64,000 nucleotides of DNA from Lineus longissimus (GCF_910592395.1 NC_088312.1:1798001-1862000), one strand, 5' to 3'. Shown: positions 11,717 to 24,900, numbered from the stretch's first letter. The notes: generated from the sequence alone by a model not told the origin. A program made the numbers and translations.

Positions 11717-12883
11717 AATCATATAGAAACCACCAAGAAAATGGCGGCTGATTAGGGTCTGCAAGTCCATTATCATGATTGTGTTGCTTGCCAGTGGTCC
11801 GCAACAGCTCGAGGTTTGCTAATAAGCTCAGACTAAAAAATAATGCATAATTTGTGACTAACAGAAAATGACCCAATAAGCCCTATATATATTATTCAAG
11901 ACTTGTATTAGCGGGAGGGCACAAACTTATGTTTAATTCTGCATGTAATAGCCTATTGCTATATAGGTAAAATATATACGAATAAAATCAAGTTAAGATT
12001 TGTGTAAGGCCAAAAAACTTTGATATTACTTCGATCAGGTTTACCTCTTTTTCCTGTGAGTTTAGGTAACAAGTTTACGGGACTCTCCGGCGGGACACGG
12101 ACATGACCGGTCATGACCCAAACCTTTTAGATGAATTTCAGACCCCCGGTCGTCAAAATTGTTAGACGCTTATAGATGGTTGGTGTTGGTACATTCAATC
12201 AACCGTGGTAAAGTCGAACATCGCGTCTCTTATTTAAAACAACTAGATATTCATTAATGAAATTGACTTCATGTACAAACAGTTCTCTTATTTGATTTAT
12301 ACACTTCTTCATATTTGCGGTCATTTTAAACATGCTTAGATTTCCCTGTGTGGAGAGGGAACAAACTAAATTTGGAGATCTTTTGTGCCACATGGTCTAG
12401 AACACTTCAACATCTAATACAAAGTTTCTTCGCACTAACTATTCTATTAGAATATATATGTGAAATCATGAAATACATCTCTTTTCTGTCCGATGGCACA
12501 ACCTGTTTGTTTGAACATCGACTAGTTCCGTTTACAAAAGACTATCGAAATCCAACGGAAACCTAACTGTATAAGTGCAACTATCCTTCTGAATTAAAAG
12601 ATTTATTATTGAGAAAGAAAAACTTTGTAATTTCTTTCCTATCATGTGCCGTTTAGTGTCAGAAATAATCCGTGTGAAAATGGTGCAAGTGTGAACGACT
12701 AATATGACCTCATCTTGAAGAAAACTTGCAATACCAACATTGATATTGTCCAATAGAAACCAATCACAGCCTCTGATGGGTTTTAGCCGACAGAGAGACT
12801 GATTTGAATATCTCGAAATGAGGAAATGAGTTCAGTTATCACAGATGGACAGGGCTAAAAGTTGGCCGCCAAAAGTCTTCACT
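11717..12883. other. Intergenic, no gene recognised
   Basis: AT-rich DNA with only short unconvincing frames. If the unknown minus-strand gene continues beyond 12884, its later exons would be in this direction, but I could not identify one. Confidence 0.3.
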
Positions 12884-13726
12884 TACATGCTCGCTGACCT
12901 CCACTTTACTAAGTCTGAAGGAGGGATGCCGAATTTCACCTTTTTGTTTCCTGTATCACGGCTGAAATAATAGCCGCAAGTTGGCTTCCCGACAGTTGCA
13001 AATGGAGCAAGAGAGTTATTCCTTTTGATTCCGCCGTCCGCACTTGGTATTCTTTGCGCACGTTGGGGTCCTCGAGGAGAGATGTCCCCACGGATGGGCG
13101 TAGGCACCTGGCTACGGTGATGACTGGCTTGAGCTATGATGTTAAAATGTCTTGAGTACCTGTTCGGAATTCCAAGTTTTTCCAGTCGCATTGCCTCCAT
13201 TCTTTGCCAAGTGATTAATCTTGGGTCCGGAAAGCTATCGTGATACTTGGTCACAACCTGTTCGCGAGGGGTGCACATCTCCATGATATCGATTAGTCGC
13301 GATCGGTCCTCTTGAAGCAACGCGTAATTCGGATTGGAACCTGTCCTGGCTTTCGTTTCTGATCAGTAAGGACAGTAGGCCTACAGTTTTTCCGGGTTAA
13401 GACGAATTAAACGCCTTTCCAGCGCCCTGACGCTTAGTTTGCTCTTCGTAATGATCCGCCAGTAGTTTGGTGTGGTTTTTTTTTGCTTCACAACAAAATG
13501 AGCGCAAACGAATGACCCACTCGTGGCGTTTTTTGTTTCTCCTCCACGAATCCTGCTGTGAGGTCGTCTTGGAGCCGAACCGTCGACAGGAACTGGGCCC
13601 AGAACGAGGATTATTTGAAGTCACCATGACGTTACCAACAAGGCTTTCGACATATTCATGTTCAGGACCTGGCGACGAAAGCCCGAAGATGACGTCACGG
13701 GGACTGTGTCTTCGGCTCGTTGCCAA
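12884..13726 (-). CDS. Unrecognised protein-coding candidate, two exons visible
   Basis: Two long minus-strand frames sit almost end to end: 13755-13397 and about 13360-12884. A plausible intron joins them, with donor AAGC|GTCAGG near 13436 and acceptor TTACTGATCAG near 13361 behind a pyrimidine stretch, which leaves the frame open. The product is basic and Arg/Ser-rich, with segments such as NKKRHEWVIRLRSFC, LLADHYEEQTK, LIDIMEMCTPREQVV, DPRLITWQRMEAMRLEKLG and KPTCGYYFSRDTG. The amino-acid use looks coding, unlike nearby frames. There is no ATG start in the first frame, so an upstream exon may be missing. The last codons run into ATGTAAGTGAAG, which is either a stop or a perfect splice donor. 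I recognise no family. The span given is what I can support, and its ends are provisional. Confidence 0.45.
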
Positions 13727-13755
13727 ACGACGCGTATGGGCCTTGGGCTTTGGGC

Positions 13756-14147
13756 CGAGTGTGTTGGCCTACTTGTGACAAATCGTAATCCTCAAATCGT
13801 TCAATATGGTATTAAGCGTTATAAAAAATAATATGATTGTTGATAATTGTCGCGTGTTACAAACCATACTAGACCCAATCTACAGCATTAAAAAATAAGC
13901 CTTTATATATACAGTTTACGCGCTTGGGTACAACCTACTCTAGACTATTGCGAATGTTTACCCAACTTATGTACAAGTTTTTAAAAGCACATAGATTTAA
14001 CCCCTTTTGACTTCGGGGGTTTTCTGGTTGTTATATTGTCCTCATAACTTGAATTTGTGATAAGTGAAAGAAGCACATCCCCGGTGCGCATGGCCTGCAA
14101 TTGTGGTATTGTCAGTCGGGCCCGGGGGGGGGGGGGGGCATTCTACT
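13756..14147. other. Intergenic, includes poly-G run
   Basis: No gene is seen here. A run of about 14 G residues lies near 14125-14138. Confidence 0.4.
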
Positions 14148-14171
14148 TACACAATAGAATTCTATTGTGTA
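14148..14171. repeat. 24-bp perfect palindrome
   Basis: TACACAATAGAA is followed at once by its exact reverse complement, centred on an EcoRI-like GAATTC. There is no spacer. Confidence 0.85.
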
Positions 14172-14429
14172 TCCACTGTGTGAGGGAAAATAATTCTGGC
14201 CCACCCTGTAGTACATGAACTTGTCACACTGTTCAAAAACATCGGAGCGAAGTGAAAAACGAGGACATTTCTGCTTTCCACCGCAACGGGCCAGTACAGT
14301 ACCCCACAACTGAGGACAGGTTGTGACTTTGAGACCGACGACTGTCTTTATGTCTTCACGCTCTTGGTGATCGCACTGGTAGCTTCTGGCTCTGCTCGAC
14401 ACCAGTCTATTAGGGGAACAGTCCATCTT

Positions 14430-15940
14430 GGAGACAGATCAGTGCTAGCTCTTGGCGACGGTTTATTGGGGAATCAACCCATCCTGAAAACAGGCATCAG
14501 TACCAGCTCTGGGCGATGGTGTAGTGGGGGGACAACCTGAATGTCTTGAAGACAAGTATCAGTGCTAGCTCTGGATGGGCGATGGTGTATTGGGGGAGCT
14601 ACCCAGGCACGCATCAGTGCTAGCTCTGAAGACAAGTATCAGTGCTAGTTCTGAAGACAAGCATCAGTGCTAGCTCTGGGTGATGGTGTATTGAGGGAGC
14701 TACCCATCTTTAAGGCAAACATCAGTGCTAGCTCTGAAGACAAGTATCAGTACGAGCTCTGGGCAATGATGTGTTGGGGGAACAACCCATCTTGAAGACA
14801 AGCATCAATGCTAGCTCTGGGCGATGGTGTATGAGGGTCCAACCTATCTTGAAGACAGATCATCCATCTTGTAGACAGATCAGTGAAACTCGAAGGAATG
14901 ACCTATTTGGGGAATGACGCACATTCAAGATAGATCAGTGCTAGCTCTTGGCGATGGTGTATCAATTGGGGAACAATCCATCTTGAAGACAGCTCTGGGC
15001 GATGATGTGCCCGGGGAACATCCATTTGATAAATGACTGACATGACAGACAATGGTGTGCTTGGGGAACAACCCATCTTGAAGACAGCTCTGGGCGATGA
15101 TGGGACCAGGGAACATCCATTTTATAAATGACTGACAAGACAGACAACGGTGAGCTTGGGGAACAACCCATCTTGAAGACAGCTCTGGGCGATGATGTGC
15201 CCGGGGAACATCCATTTGATAAATGACTGATATGACAGACAATGGTATGCTTGGGGAACAACCATCTTGAAGACAGCTCTGGGCGATGATGTGATCGGGG
15301 AACATCCATTTGATAAATGACTGACATGACAGACAATGGTGTGCTTGGGGAACAACCCATCTTGAAGACAGCTCTGGGCGATGATGTGACCAGGGAACAT
15401 CCACTGACAAGACAGACAACGGTGAGCTTGGGGAACAACCCATCTTGAAGACAGCTCTGGGCGATGATGTGCCCGGGGAACATCCATTTTATAAAAGACT
15501 GACATGACAGACAACGGTGAGCTTGGGGAACAACCCATCTTGAAGACAGCTCTGGGCGATGATGTGCCCGGGGAACATCCATTTTATAAAAGACTGACAT
15601 GACAGACAACGGTGAGCTTGGGGAACAACCCATCTTGAAGACAGCTCCGGGCGATGATGTGCTCGGGGAACATCCATTTTATAAAAGACTGACATGACAG
15701 ACAACGGTGAGCTTGGGGAACAACCCATCTTGAAGACAGCTCTGGGCGATGATGTGCTCAGGGAACATCCATTTTATAAATGACTGACATGACAGACAAT
15801 GGTATGCTTGGGGAACAACCATCTTGAAGACAGCTCTGGGCGATGATGTGATCGGGGAACATCCATTTTATAAATGACTGACATGACAGACAGTGGTGTG
15901 CTGGGGGAACAATCCATCTTGAAGACTTAGCGTCAGCTCT
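14430..15940. repeat. Satellite array: 95-bp units with degenerate left flank
   Basis: From about 14980 to 15935 roughly ten units of about 95 bp run head to tail. Each contains GATGATGTGCCCGGGGAACA, TATAAATGACTGACATGACA, and GGGGAACAACCCATCTTGAA. From 14430 to 14980 a related but irregular zone repeats CAGTGCTAGCTCTGGGCGAT. Because 95 is not a multiple of three, the minus strand is open in overlapping frames of 138-223 codons across the array. These are almost certainly repeat translations. Confidence 0.9.
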
Positions 15941-16607
15941 GGGTGGAACATTGTGAAGGACAGATATGGCTGTACAAATCAAAGGAGCCTGGTCATTGAA
16001 GTCTCACAGCATTCCACGCGCCAATATCATGTGTAGAATATTTGCCAACTCACATCATACTATGTATCCTCTCCATGTTTTGGTGCCCATGGTTTCAATG
16101 AAGTATACGAAGAGAATATTGATATTTACAAGTACATGTACACTTTATTTAGCATCTTCTACATCACCTACATTACCAGAAATACCACAATGATACATTG
16201 GATGATTGAAAGATTACACATACTGGGAGATAATATCATTGTTCTACACAGTGATTAAAAACAATCGAACAGAAGCTAACAATATCATATCTGATTCATT
16301 TCATCAACACAATGTTTCAAAACACCATAAATCTTTGGTAAACACTAGTAAATCCGAGACAACCTGTAGCTGTTTTGCCTGATCACGAACAAGCCAGAGT
16401 GGGAGACCTTTTTCTCTTTTCTTGACAAAAGATGGATAGCTGCTAATATAGAATTTGAGATAGCAGAGCAAGTGATTTAGGGGAACACTGGTCCAATCAT
16501 TTTGGCTTTCCTTTCCAAACTGTTGAGCGATTATCACAGTCTCCAACTACATCAAGTGACATCACATCTCTGTGAGGGAGATTTCTGCAGTAGTTTCTAA
16601 ACTGTTA
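15941..16607. other. SWSAP1 3' UTR region
   Basis: This stretch is downstream of the SWSAP1 stop. A minus-strand AATAAA (TTTATT on plus, 16144-16149) would give a 3' UTR of about 460 bases. The minus frame 16304-16546 has no family features. Confidence 0.45.
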
Positions 16608-18626
16608 TCATCCATTTTCCCCACCAGTTCTATATATCTCCTTAACCCACAGCTCCTCCTCAGCTTTCAGCGTGATTATCATTGTCTCTGCATCCTTATT
16701 CCGAGTGAAGAGTTGCAGCTCTATATTCGAAGCATTTCCTGAAACTGACAATGAATCAAGAAAATGTCAATCATAGAGGCCTTTCTCATGAGATTCAGAT
16801 ACAATGAATATTTGGGTGTACTACCTATCATGTGTCTACAGTTGTACCAATGTGATCATAATAAAGGGGAGGGGACACTAACGAGACGATATAAACCTGT
16901 CTTACCAGAAATTGTCCATATTTCTTGAAAGAACTTATGGTATACTGCAAGATGACTCGGGTTCTTGTCTTGGGTTGAAAGGAGCATCTGGAATTTCAAG
17001 TCATTGGGCAACCTACGAAGACAAAGATTACTGGTATCAAGCCACTGAGAGTTAAAGGGCTTTTCTACTGAACAATTGTACTGTCTCAAAGTGCTTTAGA
17101 CTAATTTCCTGGCATAAGCATGACATCTGTAAGAAGTGTTCAGACATTGCCAGTATATTGTGAAGACTGAATATTGGTGTTTACTCCCAGCTCCTAGATG
17201 GCAGCACTTCACTTTCATTTCCAATAATTGTCCAAAACAATGTCTCAACAAGTTTTAGAATGTTTTTGGACAGTGTCACAAACCCATTATTTAAAAGCTA
17301 TTTTCCTAAATATCTGCTTTTTTTCAAAGAGCATGTCACAGTTACAAGTCTGCATTCACCTTTTTTTCGTCATGAATTCTTGCACATCTTTCAAGTGCAC
17401 CAAAATTCTAGCAATGCTGACTTCTCTGCCTGCATCCTGAAACAGAGTAATATTACTAATACATTTGTACTTTGATTAACAAAACCATCGAATGTTTCAA
17501 ATACAATGCCAAAGTTGGATTTGACCATTTCCGGTGTGCGGGCGATTCAACTGTTGAAACCTACCTGCATCTGCCCAGTATAATAAGTGACATCTTCTAC
17601 CAGGAGGGCATCAGGGACAACTGGCATCATATGGAAAGAGCATAAATATTCAATCAGCTCGTTACAGGTTTTGATATATCTGGAATGGAATTGTAAAAGT
17701 ATTCATAGCAGAGGTCATTTATAAGTACATTGTACTTAGAAATCTAAAAATTTTAGAAAAATATTAGTACTGCACATTGGTAAAAAAGAATATTGTAAAA
17801 AAGAATATTTTACACTGTCATATTTGATCATGTGTAAGTGCAAAATTTCACAAACAAAAAAATACCTGTGTGGCATTGACATGGTTCTGCAGAATAAGAC
17901 AAACGCATCACAAATACTCTCAACATACTTATGACCTGGCGAATTCAGTAAACGGATGGGCCAAATCACTTGGTAGCATGTACCGCATTGCCATGGGAAT
18001 TTTACAGGAGTTAATTGAGTGCAAACTATGAGTCATCGCTTGTTGAACTGGTCAGCAAGGAGTAAAACCTGCCAATCGACATCAATCAACACGCTGCCTT
18101 GATGAATCCAGCAATGTCAGCATAATCAGCGGAACTCTCGAATAAATTTGATAAACAGATTTCATGAATGATAATCAATTTACAGACCGGAGACTGAGAG
18201 TGAGAGGGTAAAGGCTGATCCTTTTAATAGTTTCATACTGGAGTAATACCATTATTTCCAGGACACAATGAAAATAATTTACACAAACAGTCACTGAGTC
18301 AGGGTGAAATGCTAGAGCGAAAGCAATTAGAGTCTGTGAAAACAAAGAACACTCAGACTCCCACCCTTGAAATCGGCATTCAGTTCGTTTTGAAAGAGTT
18401 CTAATTGCTTGCGCTATGTGTCAGCAAACTGTTTATGCTGAGGCTTTACGTGACAATGATCTTACTCTCACACACTTACACAAATTTGACTAGCTTCAGC
18501 ACTGTCGGCTCTGGCTTGGTCATGCTGTGCACATGTTGGGGTAGCTTGCGGAATGGCTCACTACAAATGAATGTCACACTGTGACCCTCGGAAGCTAAGT
18601 TGACAGCACCTTGAAAAAGTAGTGAT
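16608..18626 (-). CDS. SWSAP1: SWSAP1-like recombination ATPase, 5' exon(s) not found
   Basis: Exons in transcript order are 18626-18480, 17679-17565, 17436-17360, 17012-16906 and 16738-16608 (TGA at 16610-16608); phases are consistent throughout, giving 192 residues. The family partners ZSWIM7 (SWS1) in RAD51-dependent homologous recombination. Visible features are SLLFQGAVNLASEGHSVTF after the expected P-loop, CSEPFRKLPQHV, the Walker-B-like strand PDALLVEDV, LLSTQDKNPSHLAVYHKFFQ and a C-terminal strand ELQLFTRNKDAETMIITLK; each has a counterpart in human SWSAP1. The Walker A Gly-Lys-Thr itself is not in this part. If the first exon shown starts at 18626, an upstream exon ending in AC would supply the Thr. 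A minus-strand ATG frame near 19110 ending SSEVTVLAGG is a weak N-terminal candidate. Confidence 0.75.
18313..18417. repeat. Small foldback repeat in SWSAP1 intron
   Basis: TAGAGCGAAAGCAATTAG at 18313-18330 is mirrored by CTAATTGCTTGCGCTA at 18402-18417. The 105-base span looks like a tiny inverted-repeat element or a decayed MITE. Confidence 0.5.
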
Positions 18627-21600
18627 CTCTGAATTGAAGCTCTGAAAAATAAGTTCACCAAAATATTATAAATTAGCTCACAGTGCACACTGTCACTGTC
18701 GATCATGTCACAGAAACCCTAATACCTCTGTTTACTAGTACCTTGTCATCATGTCGAAATGTGAATTATGGGTGCGTGACCCATCACCCATGACCCAGAG
18801 ATTGACCAAGGAAGTTCCTCCATGGATTGACTGTTTGTCAGAAAACTTACGTAAATTTGGTGATTATGTTGCATGTGACACCCCATAGAATTGGATGCTG
18901 GCAAGGCCCATGCATTGATCAGAGTTTAGATGGTTACAAAATCGCACAACATCCAGGTGAGGCGGTGTTTTCTTTCATATTCAACTCACACATGAGTTCC
19001 ACCTGCTAATACTGTCACCTCAGAACTACAAATATTTCGAAACAAAGCTTGTGATTTGACATTTTTTGATGAAAATGCAGACGAAATCGGTAGGACAACA
19101 CGAAGTACCATTTTGCCAGTTATGTCAAATGTGAAATTGAAATTTTAAAGCTCGTCTTCATCTTCATCTTTATCCGCAAAGCTCGTTCTTTCATTTTCTC
19201 ATCATCAACTTTAAAAAAAGGGTTTATACTTCAACGTGCAACTCTGTATTATGATAGTGGGCTAAAAGACTTCCAATAATGAATGAAATCGTAGTAGTTT
19301 TAATTTTGGCGCCTTTGGCCCTCCATTGACAATTCGATTCACGGTTTCTGATTGGCCGTGGATGAGCTCATTCAGCCTTGTAAGGTAAATGACATCATCG
19401 TGTATTTTGAGTACAGCTGTGTAGTAAATTGGTGGTAAGAAATTACCTAGGTGAAAGGTCAGGGGTGCGTTATTTCACGATTTCTTGATTTAGTAGGGAT
19501 TTATTTCATGTGTTGGTTACCTAAGTTTGTAAAGGGTATCATCCACGTGGATGTATGAGGTGCAGAATTGCGGATAAATGCTCTATCTGGAAACTTGCTT
19601 AGGCAAGATAGGCGAGTATCATGAAATTCTCAAAAAATTGCGCTCATTTTTCACCCTCTCCACCCGAATTTGGGGGTTATGCATCATTTGCACAACCCTC
19701 GCAGCATCGTATATTGATGCCAACTTGCAATAGTGTCTGCCCTTGCTTAAGCACCACCCTGGAGAGGTTGTAAACCCCCGTATTCTCAGATTATGCAAGT
19801 AGTGACACCGCGTAGCAACGAAATCTGCTTGCGCGTATCTGTGTACAATGTATAGCGTTAGTGGATGGTGTGTACAAATGTACACGTTACAGCGTATTTT
19901 ATGTGCACTGGTGGCTGCAATGGTGGTGCGTGCTGATGTAGTACTAGTATGTATGCAATGAAATAATATAAAGATGCCCTTCCTTGGTGTAGGCCTATGG
20001 CAGGGTAAAAATTCAACAACGTGAAAAAGGCCGCCTAACATGAAGTACAGTACCATTTAGCGACAAATAGCATGGTGACTTGATCAAACTTGAACAAAGC
20101 TTTAGGCCTACTTAATGCATTAATTGCATTACTGATATACCAGAACCAGTACTGACTTGATGACGGAAATAAAAATAAAAATATGTAAACTCGAAAAGGA
20201 ATTTTTGACACTTCCCATAGCCAGGTGACGCTAGTCTTGATAGTCTGATGCTGTGCCGTACTTGCTTATTTTCTAACACTTATTATAAAAAATTCTAAAG
20301 GGTTAATAGTAAAGCCTATTAAAAAGACAAATTAATGTTAAACAAAATGTTAACAATGATGGTTTCTTTTTCTCTCCTTTGTTATTCAATGAAGTTCTAG
20401 GTCAACTGACACAATTTCAGTTGTGACTCATCCATTGTTTAGGCTGCTTCCAGCTCAATGATGGCCTAGATGATATAATTGTGTTGCTGCTGAAACTGAG
20501 CACTTTTAGTAGACTTACTTTTTCTGATGTTAAACAAGGCGCCCCTGAGAAGTAGAAATGAGTACATTTCTGGTCTCATTTTTGATTTCACTTGAATTTC
20601 TCTTAAAATGTGACATCCTTATTTTTTCCAGGACATAAATTTTGGTTGTTTTGAATCTGTGAGTGCGAAGTAAAGAGATGCATCGTGGACCACAGCTTGT
20701 GTTGTTCCAGTTCCACAGCAGCAGGCAGCTGGGGCAGAAGGGGCAGTGGACAAGGTTTGTATAGAGTGGCAAGAACTTCTTCATTATTGGAAATTTGGAA
20801 GTCCCAAGAATAATTTGATTACGGTACTGTATAAAAAAAGAATTGGACAAAAATGACGCTAGTAATGATCGACATCTACATTTTTCTTGATGCCATCGCC
20901 ATGCAAGTCATTGGTGAAAGGCCAAGTCAGATAGGCCACGCTGGGTTTGACGTCTGTCTTTTGAAGATTTAAACCATTCATGAAGAAAAGACCATTGAAG
21001 ACCTGTAATATAATGGTGAATGGGTTTGTTATAGAGTTTTCGTTTATGATATGAATCAGATTTGTTCCTTCATCAAGATTAGTATAAATTTGGTGAATGG
21101 CAGTCAGATTAGGAAAGTGAGTGCCATCTTACTTGTAAAGGCTTTCGATTTGGACTCTCCATACAGCTCTACATGATGAGTTACCATGGTCAAAATAGTT
21201 CGTTGATCAATAGTAGTTTACAAGGCCTGTGTTATACATGGGCCAACGAGGAAGAATGCCAAGTGCAGACAGTGTTGTGCAATGAGACTCCTAGATGAGT
21301 CAGCGAACCTGATCACAATCATGTGACCCCTGATCCTTGTCTAAAATCATGATTGCACTTATTTCGGTACACATACATCATTGTACATGTAGTTCTCACA
21401 AATAGGGGGCCTACAATACACAACTTACTTCCTGATGTTCAGATTGACACATAAATGTCAGCTTCAGCATGAATCTGTATACAAAGTAAAACATTTAGGA
21501 TATTTGGAGGGTGGGAATGGTCTTTTTCGGGACACCGGGGGTGAAAATCGCTGTTTGGATTTGGGAGAAGTGTTTGCTAGGGTGCTGCGCCCTTCTCTGT

Positions 21601-21938
21601 TCACCTGGAAGAAACACTATCAGGTGCAACACAAAATATTGAAATAATAATTTCTCCAAGAAGTAGACTTTTGCGGTGGCTGTCATTGACCACAGTCTTG
21701 TATGGCTCACATGTAGCCTTAGGTAAGTAGGCAAAACACGTACAGCTCTCTTCTAATTTCGTTGTCTCAGATGTTGGATATACAGAAATGGTTGGATTGT
21801 GAAAGGGCCTGTTTTCGGCAGTGACCTCATCTTTATTTCATCTCTTCTTTTCCAGGAGTCTTGTTCAGGAGTTGGTCTGAACTCTTTTGTCATTTGTGCG
21901 GCACCAACCACATCGGCCTCATGTTAATCAAACTTGCG
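18627..21938. other. Intergenic between SWSAP1 and the DUSP gene
   Basis: The region should hold the missing SWSAP1 5' exon(s), its promoter, and the 5' UTR and promoter of the divergently arranged DUSP gene. I could not place a convincing Walker A exon. The 145-codon minus frame at 19619-20056 shows no domain and odd composition. No other elements were recognised. Confidence 0.35.
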
Positions 21939-24900
21939 ATGGCCACGGACTCAGGGCGGAAATGGGGGACAGTTAGTTCTCATCAACTATCGGAAGTGAT
22001 ACGGCGAGAGGATGATAAGGTGGGTAGTATAGTATGCATAAATGTGCAAATTGGTTTGTATCAATTAAAAACAAAGGGCTTCACCACCCTTAACTTTTGA
22101 CATATTTTTTATCATTGTGAGAAATGCTTATGTGCACCAAGTCTTCTTGTTCTAGGAGTAGCAACATAGGAGTTTGTCCAACACAGCAGCAATTCAAATG
22201 TTACAAATTTTTGAGTGTTTGGATTTCAACAAGTCATCATGACAGGCCAGTTTTGCAAAAGTTCACCTTGGCTATATTTCACAACTTTCTGTGTATACCG
22301 ATGATGTGTACATGTTGTACATGTAGTGTACATGTTGTACATGTATTGCGCAGAGGACTTGTGGACTGTATGAGTCATTCATGTCATTCTGTACACACTC
22401 CATGTTACATGAAGAATGTAATGGCAATAATATTTCTGCTTGTACAAATTGACTTATCCAGTATACATTATTTCACAATACGACCAACTCTTATGACATG
22501 GCTGCACTGCTGTTGGATCAAAGGTCATTCAGTCAATTACAGTGATTGATTTTTATAATGATTATCAGGGAAGAGTGATTTGTCCAATTTTACTAAACAT
22601 ATCTTAGTAAAAACAGGACGTTTCTTTTAAAGTATTCATGACCTTCTGGACAGATCTTGTGTAAAGTTTTACTAAGTTTTTAAGAATCTAATTCATTTGC
22701 ATGTAAAGTTGATCCATGTAAGCCATAATCCTTTGAAAAGAGTCAATATATCATTCATATTTTGGGCCCATTTATTACAAGATAATGATGTTCATGTCAG
22801 CTGACACAACAAGAATGAAAACATGACCAAGTTTGGAAATATACTGTGCTAAGCCTCTGTTAAAAGAATTCAGATAAGATGAGGGTGTCTTTTTACATTG
22901 TTTTAAACTGTATATGTGACTCGCTCTACCAAAACTAGGCGCTTGTCGCATCTGAACTCGACAGGTTGATACGTTGTTCATTTCCCTGTTGTAGACCTTT
23001 TGTGAAATCTATTACAAACTGATTTGGTCACATTTCACAAAAGGTCTGCAATAGGGAAATGAACAACAAGTCCGTATCAACCTGTCAAGTTCAGATGCGA
23101 CAAGCGCCTAGTTTTGGTAGAGCGGGTCACATATCACACTTGCTTGACATACCATGTGCAGATGGAATCATCTGTATCTTGCTCGTAGCATCATCCCCTT
23201 GGCTGATTGCATGATCCATCCTACAGTACATGTACAAAAAGAAAAGAAACAAGACGTATATTGAAGCACCTACAGTCCTTTTCCATATCCAACTCAAAAG
23301 CCGGATAATCAGTACTGTGATTTTTCTTGCAGGTGCTAATCATCGACAGCCGGTCCTTCCTGGAATACAACACATGTAACATTCTACGCGCCGTCAATAT
23401 CTGTTGCTCGAAACTTGTTAAACGGAGACTCCAGCAAGACAAGGTAAGAAGCTCAATTGGATCCTCATCCTCCCACAGACAAGACATTACAAGAGTGACA
23501 TTGAATCAAGGCCTGTGTGGCAATTGTCCTTATGAATTGACATAGTCATCATAAAAGCTGTCACATTCCCTAGTTAAGCACCTTGTTGAGTGATAGTAAC
23601 AGAAGGATGTTAGGGCATGGCATTAGATTCTTTGGAACTACCTTTACAATATTGACCACTAGCTCGTTGACACCATAAGAAGTCCTGTATGCTTATTCCG
23701 TTCATTTTACATAGGATAGAAGTGTTACATATCACATGGAGCCTGGATGCTGACGGTCTTCCTCAGTGGATCTGAGACGATTCTGATTTAAAATTTTTTG
23801 GGATTTACTTCTTCCCTTGAGTCTCTCGCTCTCAGTTCATGAAATTACAGAAGTGGGATACCTTGGTTAAAGCGGGACTAGCAGCCACTTTGTTTCAAAA
23901 CTCCACACCTTAGTTCTTTAGTATCGCATTCCTTCTTTCCTGATTTTTCTTTCTTGAAAGCTTCCTTGTTGTTTGTAGTACCTCACTGAGGCAGATGTGG
24001 GTCAGAACTGCCAAGGTAAACTGGGACTAAGCCTAGTATTTTGTTCTTGCTGCATTGACGTATGAGACTATTAGTGAGACTGGAAGCAAAAAGTTGGCAT
24101 ATTTGGTTGTTATTGTACACAGGTGTCCTTTGAAAAACAGTTTGAATTTAGCTCTATTTTTTAAGATGGTTCCTGTCAAGAATCAAGTCAGATATGCTAA
24201 GTATTACTTGAGTACGGTTTCAAACTCAAGACTTGGTCACTTCCAGCAAATGAGGAGAGAGCCAAGCGGCACAAGCCCTTCCCAGTTAACCTGAAGCAAA
24301 GAGCACAGAGCCCCTGATAAGAGTGCACCAATTTGTATCCTTGATAGAGAGGGTATCACTGGGATTTGCAATGACAACTGGTGTATTTGGCCATGAATGA
24401 GTAGACAAAGATCACGCTCCACTGTGGCATGCAATGCCAGTATTTTCCTCTGCCTGTAGATCTGTCGGACCCAGTGTCTATGCCCTGAATCAATTAACTG
24501 AATGGGTATCGCTCCCCGTGAATGCAACAGGTGGTTTCCCAGTACAACTGCACTCGAGCAGCCGTGTATGCAAAATTGACTTATTTTCATTGTAAAACTC
24601 AATAATGTGTCTTTATCGATTCAAATGATATTCATGATGATAAAGTTGCTGTGTGTTCATTTCATACAGGTTTTCTTTTAACTCAGCCAAACTTTATCTA
24701 CACTGCAGAGCTTGATTTATTTTGTTGTTTCTATACGACGTGTAATGTTTATGCTAAGATGAAGATGAAATCAAGCATTAAGGGACTCTATGGTATTGAT
24801 TCCTCTGGTGGCAAAGTGGTGCAGTATGTTGCTCATTCTATGCCAACCTTGTTCATGTCTTACACATGTTTACCTTCAACCACCCCGGGCCTCACCTGGC

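Noticed and set aside
14925-15982. Minus-strand proteins of 74-223 aa with repeated PELSSRW-like units
   Set aside because: Direct translations of the 95-bp satellite in shifting frames, with no splice or family evidence.
19619-20056. 145-codon minus-strand frame
   Set aside because: No recognisable domain, and composition unlike the neighbouring real exons.
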